This document shows, in pieces, positions 8,669-17,182 of a DNA stretch of 64,000 nt. A program made the position numbers and the translations under genes. The number at the start of each line of letters is the position of its first letter. The first letter of the stretch is position 1. The notes below the pieces were generated by a model. The model saw nothing but the letters and a program-made list of their open reading frames with translations, was not told where the DNA came from and made no database searches. Origin of the DNA: Paenibacillus albidus (GTDB lineage: Bacteria > Bacillota > Bacilli > Paenibacillales > Paenibacillaceae); NCBI RefSeq assembly GCF_014644435.1, contig NZ_BMKR01000002.1:62001-126000 (forward strand), written 5' to 3'.

Positions 8669-10795
8669 TTACTGAATAATCAGCCCGAAACCACTCTGAA
8701 TATAATACAGATTTGGATTCGCGATATTGCTGGTCGTTAAGTTATTGAATGTTGCAGAACCATTACCGGTATAGGTATAGATAGCAGCACCCTGATGGGG
8801 GCCCGAGAACCGTGAGGTTGTTACCCCGTCCAGACCGGTGCCATTAATGTTAATGTTGTTAAAAACGATATTTTCGAATCCGCCGCCGTATCCGAACTGG
8901 ATCGCATTGCGTTGGGTGTTGATAATATCGATATTGGTAAAGGTAACGTTTCGGATAGGGTCGCTGGAAGCTTCCAGATCGATTGCTCCGCGTTCCCCAT
9001 TGTATAGGTCTTTACTGGTACCGCTGTTAATAATCGTCGTATCCGAAAACAGGATGTCTGTATTGTTCTGGAAGTGGTATCCGGGGAACACGGTGTTCAT
9101 TCTGAGACCGGAGCCGCCCACAGTGTCTACGATTAAATTGTGGGTTGCCTTGTGCCCGCCTCCACCAAAAAATGCAATGGCTGCTGCACGCCAATTATTC
9201 TCGATGGTGTTATAGGAGAACGTATTGTTCACACCTGCAGGTGCACCGTTGACATTACTCGTCCATACTGCCAGACCATCATCACCATTATTGCGTACAC
9301 TGCTATTGCGAACGGTCGAATGGCTGGTTCCCTGAGCGAAGTTGACACCATCCGCAAGGTTATTCCGGATACGGCTGTTTTCAATTACCAGCCCCTTGGC
9401 AGAGATGGCCGGAATATGGGCATAATCCCCTACCCAGAAACCACATTCAAAGTGTTCAACCCAGACATCATGTATTTTGGAATTGGTACCGAAGTTGTCC
9501 ATAAAACCTTTATAAATCGCATTTTGGCCATACCGCGACCGCAAATTAGAATTTAGATAGATATTGCTGAAATCAAGCTGGCCTGAGATACGCAGCGAGA
9601 TCCCGCCGCCTGCCGCATTGGGGTTGGTAAACTGGAGATGGGTATGCCATATACCGGCTCCCGTGATGGTTATGTTGTTGATCATATTACTGGCAGAGCC
9701 AATTTCCCACATATCACCGAGGTGAAATGTCCCCTCTGGAATATAAAGGGTCTTTCCGCTGGCTACGGCGGCATTTACGGCCGCTTCAAAGGCTGTCAGG
9801 TCATCCTGTCCGTCGTTCGGAGTTGCACCGAAGTCTAAGACAGATACCGAACTAGCCGGGCGGGCGATGGCGGCAGGAACAGGCTCGATTTCGATAAAAT
9901 CAACGCCATATTCCAGACTGTCCCCGTTGTTTTTCTGGATACGGACCTTGTCGCCGGGTTGAAGCGGTGTATCCAGCTTCCAGTGCACTTCGTCAAAACG
10001 GAAAAGCGGACGCCCTGCACTGGACGCATCTCCGGGCATATCACCCGAGAAATATTGCCAGTTGTAGTAAGAGGTGAGCGGGACTGTCTTGGCTTTGACA
10101 CCATTTACGTAAACATCAAGGGAACCGGTAAGTCCCATCCCATCTGCCGAGTCGGGCATGGTAAATCTCATCGTTACTCCTGCCCCGCCTTCTCCTTCCC
10201 TTACAGTCCACTCCAGATTGGAGCCGTTCGAAGGCAGTGCCACATAACTCTGGCCGGAGGCTTCCGATGCAATCAGGGATTGATCGAATGTCGGTGCGGA
10301 CTTCAGAGTCGCACCCCCGGCGCGTGTAGCATTTTCGGTATCGTACCGGCTATAGGGCATGCTCGCACCGCGGGCTGAATACACTACCAGGCTTGTTGTA
10401 CTTATGTTGTTTGCTTGCTTGGCCGTTATTTCATTGGCATCTGCAGCGATGGTTGTAGTTATAGTGTAATTGCCGTTTACGGCTGTCCATGTTCCCGGGA
10501 TACTGACATTGACGGATGCACCCGCAGTCAATGAGCCATTGTACGATCCATTGTAGGTTTGAATCGTTGAACCGCCAGAATTCTTAAGAACAAGCGTAAT
10601 TCCATGAGCACCGCTGGCAGAAGCTAGGGTTCCTTGATTTTTAAGGTTTACCGTAAAAGCTACCGGATTATTGGCAATAGGATTATTCGGTGTCCAAGAT
10701 ACCGTTCCTACCAGGTCGGAGCTTGTAACGGGAGCGACAACGAGAGATGTGGAATTCGTTGGTGTCATTCTGTTCGATGATCTCGTTGTTCTCAT
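8669..10795 (-). CDS. C-terminal half of GH87 alpha-1,3-glucanase: CARDB, carbohydrate-binding region and catalytic beta-helix
   Basis: 708 codons are open, but the first dozen are out-of-frame sequence of the upstream half. Residues about 20-138 form a CARDB-like fold. Residues about 145-305 (ASMPYSRYDTENATRAGG onward) resemble the beta-sandwich found before GH87 catalytic domains. Residues about 315-708 are a right-handed parallel beta-helix starting DFGATPNDGQDD. The triad expected for GH87 is present: Asp482 in NNLADGVNF and Asp505/Asp506 in RNNGDDGLAVW. GH87 enzymes cleave alpha-1,3-glucan (mutan, fungal cell wall) or nigeran. Alone this piece has no signal peptide, so translated by itself it would stay in the cytoplasm. 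Family assignment is from motif recognition; alpha-1,3-glucan is the most likely substrate. Confidence 0.75.
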   Translation of the reverse strand: MRTTRSSNRMTPTNSTSLVVAPVTSSDLVGTVSWTPNNPIANNPVAFTVNLKNQGTLASASGAHGITLVLKNSGGSTIQTYNGSYNGSLTAGASVNVSIPGTWTAVNGNYTITTTIAADANEITAKQANNISTTSLVVYSARGASMPYSRYDTENATRAGGATLKSAPTFDQSLIASEASGQSYVALPSNGSNLEWTVREGEGGAGVTMRFTMPDSADGMGLTGSLDVYVNGVKAKTVPLTSYYNWQYFSGDMPGDASSAGRPLFRFDEVHWKLDTPLQPGDKVRIQKNNGDSLEYGVDFIEIEPVPAAIARPASSVSVLDFGATPNDGQDDLTAFEAAVNAAVASGKTLYIPEGTFHLGDMWEIGSASNMINNITITGAGIWHTHLQFTNPNAAGGGISLRISGQLDFSNIYLNSNLRSRYGQNAIYKGFMDNFGTNSKIHDVWVEHFECGFWVGDYAHIPAISAKGLVIENSRIRNNLADGVNFAQGTSHSTVRNSSVRNNGDDGLAVWTSNVNGAPAGVNNTFSYNTIENNWRAAAIAFFGGGGHKATHNLIVDTVGGSGLRMNTVFPGYHFQNNTDILFSDTTIINSGTSKDLYNGERGAIDLEASSDPIRNVTFTNIDIINTQRNAIQFGYGGGFENIVFNNININGTGLDGVTTSRFSGPHQGAAIYTYTGNGSATFNNLTTSNIANPNLYYIQSGFGLIIQ

Positions 10796-12152
10796 CCACC
10801 TTTGAACTGACCGAGTACGTAGCGGCGGTTATAGTACCGGCATTCAGCGATACCGTTGTTGAAGTCCCTGCTGTAAGCAACCCGACAGGAGCGGAGCCAA
10901 CCAGCTCGTTGTTCAGGTAGAAGTTGACCGAAGTTGCCGCAGAGTCGGCGCTGCCGTTGTTCTTAACGGTTGCGTTCAGCGCAATGACACTGTTCTCAAC
11001 CGGTGAAGACGGTGACCAGGACATTCCTGTTATCGTCAGATCAGGGTTCGGTGCGGGTGTGCCAAATACTTGGAATTCAGCAATTTGTCCAGCCGGAGCT
11101 CCGGTATTGGCTGTAATGTTCAACTGCAGTCGTTTAACCGTAGCCGTAACCGGAATCGTCACAACGTTTCCTGCAGCAGGATCAAACGTGTATGTCTGCG
11201 CTGAAACCAGATTGCTGAAGGCCGTTGTGTTCTGGTTGTGGCCGAGCACTTGTATGGTTTGCGTGCGTTTCCCCCATTCAGAGGATGGGTTCAGCTTCAG
11301 CACAACAGACGTAATATTGTGGTTCGCTCCGAGATCAAGCGTCAGCGTACTTGGATTGCCATTACCTTCCCAGTAAGTGCCCGTGTCATTGTCGTTCGCA
11401 TTTGCAGCTATGAAGGTTTGAGTGCTTGAGGAGACGGTAATGGTCTTGCCGATAGCAAGATTGGCCCCCGCGGAAGGTGTGGACGCCGGCGTTACTGTTG
11501 GCATTGCCGTCGCAGTCGGCATAGGCGTTGAAGATTGCATAGGTGTAGGAGCCGGTGTGGTTGTAGAAGTCGGTGCAGGGGTCCCTGTTGCTGTTGGTGA
11601 TGGAGATGGCGTCGCAGTCGGCGTCGGACCGCCACCCCCGCCGTAAATCTCAAATTCGGCCAACTGTGCGGCCGGCCAACCCGTATTGCTCGTTACATGA
11701 AGACGAACATAACGTGTGCTGGCTGCAGCAAAGTTGATTGTAACTGTGTTGCTGTCAACTGAAGGATTGAAAACATAAGCGGTGGAGGCGACAATATCCG
11801 TGAACACCGATCCATTTGTGCTGCCTTGAACAGCCATCGTTTGGAACCGCATGTCCCAGTCTTCTGTGGGCAGCTTCAACACGATTTGGTCAATGCTTGT
11901 AGTTGCGCCCAGATCCACTTGAATCCATTGCGGAAACGTGTTGTTCGTGCTTTCCCAGTACGTTCCTTGATTACTGTCCTTCACGTTGTCCGGACTGTAA
12001 GTTTGAGATTGGCCGCTTGCCGTTACGATTTTCCCCAGGGTCAGGTTAGGTCCGCCGGCCGCAGAAACGGAAACTAAAGGTCCGCCGGCCAGGAACAGGC
12101 TTGTGATCAGCATGGATACGACTAGTGACCATACGACATATTTGTTGCGCAT
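10683..12152 (-). CDS. N-terminal half of GH87 glucanase: signal peptide, two F5/8 type C domains, CARDB
   Basis: The start at 12152 is chosen because GGAGGA precedes it and a signal peptide follows at once (MRNKYVVWSLVVSMLITS, cleavage near VSA-AG at about residue 31). A longer in-frame extension upstream has no such features. Residues about 35-175 and 240-370 are two discoidin-like (F5/8 type C) domains, each with a GTYWE and VDLG/LDLG core. Between them lies a Pro/Thr/Ser linker rich in TPTPTA-type repeats. A CARDB-type Ig fold begins at about 375 (NPDLTITGMSWSPSSP). The frame then runs out of register at 10757 and ends in a nonsense tail. Secreted by Sec and meant to anchor the enzyme to polysaccharide. 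Confidence 0.75.
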   Translation of the reverse strand: MRNKYVVWSLVVSMLITSLFLAGGPLVSVSAAGGPNLTLGKIVTASGQSQTYSPDNVKDSNQGTYWESTNNTFPQWIQVDLGATTSIDQIVLKLPTEDWDMRFQTMAVQGSTNGSVFTDIVASTAYVFNPSVDSNTVTINFAAASTRYVRLHVTSNTGWPAAQLAEFEIYGGGGGPTPTATPSPSPTATGTPAPTSTTTPAPTPMQSSTPMPTATAMPTVTPASTPSAGANLAIGKTITVSSSTQTFIAANANDNDTGTYWEGNGNPSTLTLDLGANHNITSVVLKLNPSSEWGKRTQTIQVLGHNQNTTAFSNLVSAQTYTFDPAAGNVVTIPVTATVKRLQLNITANTGAPAGQIAEFQVFGTPAPNPDLTITGMSWSPSSPVENSVIALNATVKNNGSADSAATSVNFYLNNELVGSAPVGLLTAGTSTTVSLNAGTITAATYSVSSKVDENNEIIEQNDTNEFHISRCRSRYKLRPGRNGILDTE

Positions 12153-12348
12153 TATCTTCCTCCTTAAGAATGAGTAGATACGATAGATCTGTGAAAATCT
12201 CACCTTGCAAGCGATCACGGGATAGCATACCTTCCTCCTTTCCATGCAATACACCCTCATTATAAAGAAAGAGCCGCCCACGCTATAAGATGTATTTCTA
12301 CGGAAAGGGTAGGCGTTTCCAAGATGATGGGCGGGAACATGAAGCCAT

Positions 12349-12389
12349 ACAAATAAATGAACCGCTGATCTCCGGGGATCAGCGGTTCA
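12349..12389 (-). terminator. Intrinsic terminator of tyrS
   Basis: TGAACCGCTGATC (12358-12370) pairs perfectly with 12377-12389 around a six-base loop. On the minus strand it is followed by TTTATTTG. It lies about 50 bases beyond the tyrS stop. Confidence 0.8.
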
Positions 12390-12441
12390 TTCAGGAACAA
12401 TCATTCAATTATTATTGATATTATCCCACTCCAGTAATTAC

Positions 12442-13707
12442 TTACGTCAGTTTCACCAGACTGTAGTTTTTCTTGCCTTTGCGGATAATAATGAACCGTC
12501 CGCCAATCGCATGTTCAGCGGTTACCTCCAGCTCAATCCCGCTCACGCGTTCGCCGTTCATCGAGATTGCTCCTTTGGTAATATCTTCGCGCGCTTGACG
12601 CTTGGATGGTTCAATGCCAAGATCTACAAGCCATTCCACAATATTTTTTGTTCCTTTGTCCGCAGTATAGGTTGGCATTTCCTTGAAACCTTCCTCAATT
12701 TCGTCTGCAGTCAGCGAACGGATGTCTCCGCTGAATAAGGCCGCCGTAATCCGCTTCGCCTGCTCCAGCAGCTCTTCGCTATGAACAAATCTGGTCATTT
12801 CCTCGGCCAACGCTTTTTGAGCTTCACGTTTATGGGGTTCAGACTGCACTTTTTCCGCCAGCTCATCAATTGCCGCTTTATCCAGGAAAGTGAAGTATTT
12901 GAGGTATTTAACTACGTCACGGTCGTCGGTATTGGCCCAGAATTGGTAGAACTCAAACGGTGTTGTCTGCTTAGGATCAAGCCAGATCGCGCCACCGGCG
13001 GTTTTGCCGAACTTGGTGCCGTCGGCTTTCAGCATCAGCGGAATCGTCAGGCCGAAGGCCTTGGCTTCCGGGCCTTCTTTTTTGCGGATAAGGTCCAGCC
13101 CGCTTGTGATATTCCCCCACTGGTCGGAGCCGCCGATTTGCAGCTGAACATCTTCATGCTGGAACAGATGCAGGTAATCCAGGGACTGCAGAATCTGGTA
13201 GGAGAATTCGGTGAACGAAATACCGCTGTCCAGCCTGCTGGATACGACGTCTTTGGAGAGCATCGTGTTGATGCTGAAATTTTTCCCGTAGTCCCGCAGA
13301 AATTCAATTACATTGATTTTATGGGTCCAGTCATAGTTGTTAACCATACGCACCTGATTGTCGCCATCGGTCATGAACAGTTTCTTCATCTGAGCCGTCA
13401 GGGCATTTACGTTCTCCTGCACCTGCTCCATTGTCTGCAAGGAGCGTTCGGTCTGCCGTCCGCTGGGATCACCAATCGTTCCAGTAGCACCGCCAATCAG
13501 AATTACCGGACGGTGTCCGGCCAACTGGAATCGCTTCAGCACCATGAACGGAATCAAATGGCCAATATGCATACTGTCCCCTGTCGGGTCTACTCCGCAA
13601 TACAATGAAACCGCCTTAGTGTTCGTTAATTCCCGCAAGCCCTCCGCATCCGTCTGCTGGTTAATGGCATCGCGCCACTCGAGTTCATCAATAATGTTCA
13701 AAGTCAT
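12442..13707 (-). CDS. tyrS: Tyrosyl-tRNA synthetase
   Basis: A class I aminoacyl-tRNA synthetase that charges tRNA-Tyr in the cytosol; 421 residues, standard for bacterial TyrRS. The N-terminal catalytic domain has the HIGH motif in GDSMHIGHLIPF (about residue 48), the tyrosine pocket GGSDQWGNI (about 195), and the KMSKS equivalent KFGKT (about 233). The C-terminal S4-type RNA-binding domain covers about 355-420 (PSKRQAREDITKGAISMNG). It stands alone behind a T-box leader, so it should be induced when tRNA-Tyr is uncharged. The start is the ATG with the conserved N-terminus. Confidence 0.97.
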   Translation of the reverse strand: MTLNIIDELEWRDAINQQTDAEGLRELTNTKAVSLYCGVDPTGDSMHIGHLIPFMVLKRFQLAGHRPVILIGGATGTIGDPSGRQTERSLQTMEQVQENVNALTAQMKKLFMTDGDNQVRMVNNYDWTHKINVIEFLRDYGKNFSINTMLSKDVVSSRLDSGISFTEFSYQILQSLDYLHLFQHEDVQLQIGGSDQWGNITSGLDLIRKKEGPEAKAFGLTIPLMLKADGTKFGKTAGGAIWLDPKQTTPFEFYQFWANTDDRDVVKYLKYFTFLDKAAIDELAEKVQSEPHKREAQKALAEEMTRFVHSEELLEQAKRITAALFSGDIRSLTADEIEEGFKEMPTYTADKGTKNIVEWLVDLGIEPSKRQAREDITKGAISMNGERVSGIELEVTAEHAIGGRFIIIRKGKKNYSLVKLT

Positions 13708-13796
13708 ACCGCCCCTTTTGTATAAATAAAATTAATTCCCTAAGGATTCACGTTGAAATCGGAAGAGCCGCTGCCTGGGTCCAGTACAAAGGTTAA

Positions 13797-14062
13797 CAAC
13801 AAAAAATCGCCCCTTGTCTATTGTAGACATAGGGACGATTGAATAAACCGTGTTACCACCCAGCTTGCATGTGCAGCTTGCCTGCAGTTCATGCCACTTT
13901 ACAGCGAGTTATCGTTCGCTTACTTCCGCTTGGCATTACCCAAGATACTCCAGAGTGTATTTCGCAGACCTTGTGTGTGTCAGGTTCCATCAACCCCTGA
14001 CTTTCTGTAACAGGGACAAAGCTGCTACTGCGCTCTTTCAACGTATATTCTTCTATAAGATT
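13797..14062 (-). ncRNA. T-box leader riboswitch of tyrS
   Basis: Read on the minus strand, the transcript carries the T-box core GGGTGGTAACACGG (about 13862-13848), whose UGGU binds the tRNA acceptor end. Directly after it is an intrinsic terminator: ATCGTCCCTATGTC pairs with GACAAGGGGCGAT and is followed by TTTTTTG (down to 13797). A candidate specifier codon UAC (Tyr), followed by the usual purine, lies at 13959-13957 in GCGAAAUACACUCUGG. The downstream gene is tyrS, so codon and gene agree. A minus-strand ORF overlapping it at 13889-14146 is a chance frame. Confidence 0.9.
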
Positions 14063-14068
14063 ACAGCC

Positions 14069-14098
14069 AGTATAGCCTAACTCCAAAATCATTGTCAA
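14069..14098 (-). promoter_or_regulatory. Sigma-A promoter of the tyrS T-box transcript
   Basis: TTGACA (14098-14093) and TATACT (14074-14069) are spaced by 18 bases, predicting a start near 14062, just before the T-box stem I region. Confidence 0.75.
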
Positions 14099-14158
14099 TA
14101 CGGGTCCAGCGATAAACCCGCTTACTTCCTGATTCTCGGGGTACACGCTCTCCGATCT

Positions 14159-15766
14159 TTATGTAGTCAAAGTCAATCCGCCTACTGTTACCGGCAGAAT
14201 TCCTGGGGCAGCATTTAGCCCGGCAAGCACTTTGGCGGCTGCGCGCATGGCCAGCGGTTTGTTCTCATAACATGCAAGGCAGGTGCGAATACCAGATACG
14301 GCGGTATAATCATACGGATTGCGTACAGACACAACGATCAGCTTGATTCCGCTCCGTGCCGTCAGCCCCTGCAAAATACGGCGTTGTCCCGGCGAAAAGT
14401 CTGCATTATAGGTCACGGCAACGACTTGGGAGAATGATTTGCTTTCCTCCAAGACCTGCATGATTTCTGCTTCGGAAGGGTCGACATCAATCACCTGCTC
14501 ATTCACCTCCCGTATATACAATTCGAGCGCCTTGCCCAGGGTCACCTCCTCATGGAGAGCTTCAATGACCTCATGATTAGTCCGCACTTCCGGCCATACC
14601 ACATAGACGGGTTCATCGGCTGTCAGCGGCAGCTGCCCATCATCGCACAGCAGTGTGATACTTTGCTCGCTCAAAGCCTGCGCAACGTCCATGGAGGTTC
14701 TCGAAGCCAGCTCACCCTGCAATGCTGCAAAAGGTTTCGGTGCTGCTCTTGTGATTCCCCGTCTTTCCTTCAGTTGTACCAGCCGCTGAACCGATTCATC
14801 GATTCTCTCTTCAGGGATTTCACCTTGCAGAACAGCTTCGATGACGGCTTCCATAGCTTCAACCTGCCAGTTGTACGTATGACTGACCAGAATCAGATCG
14901 GCCCCTGCTTTTACGGCTTGCACAGCGCCCGGGCCAACGCCAACCGTCTGCGAAATCGCGTTCATTTCCAGGCAGTCCGTTACGATTACTCCGTCAAAAG
15001 ACAACTCCTTGCGCAGCAAACCACCAATAATGTTGGAGGACAAAGTTGCGGGAATCGCCTCTTCCTCATAGGCAGGAAAAATAACATGTGCCGTCATGAC
15101 GGCATCTACACCCGATTCGATGATCTGCCGGAACGGCAGCAGCTCCACTTCCTCCAGCCGTTGCCGGTTATGCCCAATGATTGGCAGTGCCAGGTGCGAA
15201 TCGGTATCCGTATCGCCATGGCCGGGGAAATGCTTGATCGTTGCCGCCACGCCTGCTTCCTGGTAGCCTTCTACTGCCGCAGTCCCCATCTCACCTACGA
15301 GTGTAGGCGATTCCCCGTAAGAACGTACGCCAATGACGGGATTGGCCGGGTTATTATTCACATCTACGCATGGCGCAAAATTCATGTTAATTCCCAAATG
15401 GCGAAGCTCTGTTCCGCAGATATATGCAGCCTGCCGGACCCCCGCAGTATTGCGTGTGGCACCGAGGGCCATATTGCCGGGCATCAGGGTTACGCCCTCC
15501 TCGATTCTGGCCACCATTCCGCCTTCCTGATCAATGGCGATCAGCAAAGGTTCGCCGGCCGCCTGCTGCAGAGCAGCTGAACATTTATATACCTCTTCAG
15601 CAGTGCCTATGTTGCGCCGGAAATAAATAATGCCGCCGATATGATACTCCCGGGTCAGCTTCAAAATATCCCCATTGGGAGCCGTATCCATAAATCCGCA
15701 CATAAACATCTGCCCGACTTTCCGCCGGATACGTTCGTTAATGTCAAACGCTTCAACCATACCCAT
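14159..15766 (-). CDS. nagZ: Beta-N-acetylhexosaminidase, GH3 (NagZ-type)
   Basis: A retaining GH3 enzyme that releases terminal N-acetylglucosamine from chito-oligosaccharides or muropeptides. About 535 residues; the start at 15766 follows AAAGGAGCTGAA, and a longer in-frame start at 15805 lacks a site. No signal peptide, so cytoplasmic. The GH3 barrel shows IAIDQEGGMVARI, the substrate loop KHFPGHGDTDTDSH with the His/Asp pair of NagZ enzymes, and the nucleophile in VIVTDCLEMNAI. A C-terminal alpha/beta domain (about 370-535) is present, as in Bacillus NagZ/YbbD. It ends an operon with a sugar importer, a BadF-type kinase and a GH4 enzyme, so it probably trims imported amino-sugar oligosaccharides or recycled wall fragments. 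Confidence 0.9.
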   Translation of the reverse strand: MGMVEAFDINERIRRKVGQMFMCGFMDTAPNGDILKLTREYHIGGIIYFRRNIGTAEEVYKCSAALQQAAGEPLLIAIDQEGGMVARIEEGVTLMPGNMALGATRNTAGVRQAAYICGTELRHLGINMNFAPCVDVNNNPANPVIGVRSYGESPTLVGEMGTAAVEGYQEAGVAATIKHFPGHGDTDTDSHLALPIIGHNRQRLEEVELLPFRQIIESGVDAVMTAHVIFPAYEEEAIPATLSSNIIGGLLRKELSFDGVIVTDCLEMNAISQTVGVGPGAVQAVKAGADLILVSHTYNWQVEAMEAVIEAVLQGEIPEERIDESVQRLVQLKERRGITRAAPKPFAALQGELASRTSMDVAQALSEQSITLLCDDGQLPLTADEPVYVVWPEVRTNHEVIEALHEEVTLGKALELYIREVNEQVIDVDPSEAEIMQVLEESKSFSQVVAVTYNADFSPGQRRILQGLTARSGIKLIVVSVRNPYDYTAVSGIRTCLACYENKPLAMRAAAKVLAGLNAAPGILPVTVGGLTLTT

Positions 15767-15868
15767 TTCAGCTCCTTTATGAATGATGCAACTGCCGGTG
15801 AACAAACATCAAGCTTGCCTGCTGCATGATTCACGCAGCGGCAAGCTCAGACAGCTGTTCATCGTAAT

Positions 15869-17182
15869 TTATTTCCCGGCATGTTGAAAAAACCTGGGGA
15901 GATAAGCTTTGTTCCGTTCTAGCATTTCATCAAGCATAGCCTCTGCATCATTGGCGGAAGGCACAAGCGGGTGATGGGCTAGAGCCAGGAGAGCCATGTC
16001 CCGGCTTCCGCTTACCGCAGCTTCGATAGCCAGGGCCTCATAGGTCTTGACCGCATGAATTAAGCCTTTGACGGCCTGAGGAACTACGGCAACCGGCATC
16101 GTTTCAAGGCCTTGGCTGTACACCTTGCAGTTCACTTCGATACAGGCATCGTCCGGCAGGAAATCCAGGATTCCACCGTTCGGGACATTTAGTGTCTGAA
16201 TATCCCCTGAATTGTTATAAAGTGAGTTCATCAGCTTGACGGCCGCTTCCGAATAATAAGCACCACCGCGTTGTTCCAGCTGCTTGGGCTTTTCTGCCAG
16301 ATTCTCGTCCTTGTACAGCTCGAACAACTCGTCTTCAAGCTGCTGCACCGTTGCAGCACGCGTTTCCCCTTTGGCTGCCGCAGCCTGCTGCTCGGCCAGA
16401 ATTTCGCGGTGCAGATAGAAATATTTCAGATAGTAAGAAGGAATCGCTCCCAGTGAAGAAAGCAAAGTGGCGTTCCAATCGTACTGCGGAACATTACGCG
16501 CCGAATAGCCATCACGGTTCGCCAGTAATTCAGGCAGCTTCGATTCGCCGTCAATAGTGATCGTGGTGATCCAGTGCAAGTGGTTAAGACCGGCGAATTC
16601 ACAGTAAATCCGCTCTGCCGGCACCTGATACAGTTCCGAGAGCCATTTGTAGGCGCCAATCGGCGAGTTGCACAGGCCGATTGACTTGATCCGCGAATGC
16701 TTGTGGATCGCCTCAGTGACCATACCGGCAGGATTCGTGAAATTGAGCAGCCAGGCATCCGGGCACAGCTCTTCCATATCTTTGGCTACATCCAGCAGGA
16801 CGGGAATAGTGCGAAGCGCTTTCATCATCCCTCCAGGCCCGGTTGTCTCCTGTCCAATCATGCCATATTTCAGCGGAATTGTCTCATCCCAGCCACGCGC
16901 TTCAAGTCTCCCTACACGCATTTGAGTGGAGACAAAGCTTGCTCCCTTCAGGGCAGAACGTCTATCAAGCGTAAGACTCAGCTTAATGGGCAGGCCTGAT
17001 TTGGCAATCATCCGCTCCGCAAGCTGGCCGACTATGGTCAGCTTGCGCAAGCCCTCTTCAATATCAACCAATACAATTTCGCTTATAGGAAAGGTCGGAT
17101 AATTGAGAATAAATCCTTCAATCAGCTCAGGGGTGTAGGAGGAGCCCCCTCCGATCACCGCCACTTTCAATTGTTGATTCAT
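15869..17182 (-). CDS. GH4 6-phospho-beta-glucosidase-like enzyme
   Basis: A cytoplasmic NAD- and metal-dependent GH4 glycosidase of 437 residues. The N-terminal Rossmann fold starts KVAVIGGGSSYTPELI. Family landmarks are GMIGQETTGPGGMMKALRTI, LLNFTNPAGMVTEA, the metal/substrate Cys-Asn in IGLCNSPIG, and AGLNHLHW. The CN(S)PIG form is that of beta-type members (LicH/CelF), not the CDMP of alpha-type enzymes. GH4 enzymes of this branch normally need a 6-phosphorylated disaccharide, yet no PTS gene is nearby. Its start overlaps the stop of the kinase gene by four bases (ATGA), so the kinase may supply the phosphorylated substrate. That link is inference. Confidence 0.88.
   Translation of the reverse strand: MNQQLKVAVIGGGSSYTPELIEGFILNYPTFPISEIVLVDIEEGLRKLTIVGQLAERMIAKSGLPIKLSLTLDRRSALKGASFVSTQMRVGRLEARGWDETIPLKYGMIGQETTGPGGMMKALRTIPVLLDVAKDMEELCPDAWLLNFTNPAGMVTEAIHKHSRIKSIGLCNSPIGAYKWLSELYQVPAERIYCEFAGLNHLHWITTITIDGESKLPELLANRDGYSARNVPQYDWNATLLSSLGAIPSYYLKYFYLHREILAEQQAAAAKGETRAATVQQLEDELFELYKDENLAEKPKQLEQRGGAYYSEAAVKLMNSLYNNSGDIQTLNVPNGGILDFLPDDACIEVNCKVYSQGLETMPVAVVPQAVKGLIHAVKTYEALAIEAAVSGSRDMALLALAHHPLVPSANDAEAMLDEMLERNKAYLPRFFQHAGK

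Larger units (their letters stand above)
8669..12152 (-). pseudogene. GH87 alpha-1,3-glucanase gene split by a one-base insertion
   Basis: The two frames at 12152-10683 and 10795-8669 are one gene. A single extra C (plus strand) at 10757 breaks the reading inside the first CARDB-type domain. Without it the sequence reads NDTNNSTSLVVAP straight into the second frame and gives a protein of about 1,160 residues. The extra base creates a GAATTC. Promoter-side RBS, signal peptide, catalytic residues and terminator are all intact, so the break is recent or a sequencing error. The two halves are described separately. Confidence 0.75.

Noticed and set aside
10683..10795. Programmed ribosomal frameshift in the glucanase gene
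   Set aside because: No slippery heptamer, stimulatory hairpin or internal Shine-Dalgarno was found at 10757; a simple one-base insertion explains the break.
13889..14146. Minus-strand ORF upstream of tyrS
   Set aside because: Lies inside the T-box leader and its promoter; the sequence is explained by the RNA structure.
14552..15580. Plus-strand 342-codon ORF
   Set aside because: Antisense shadow of nagZ.
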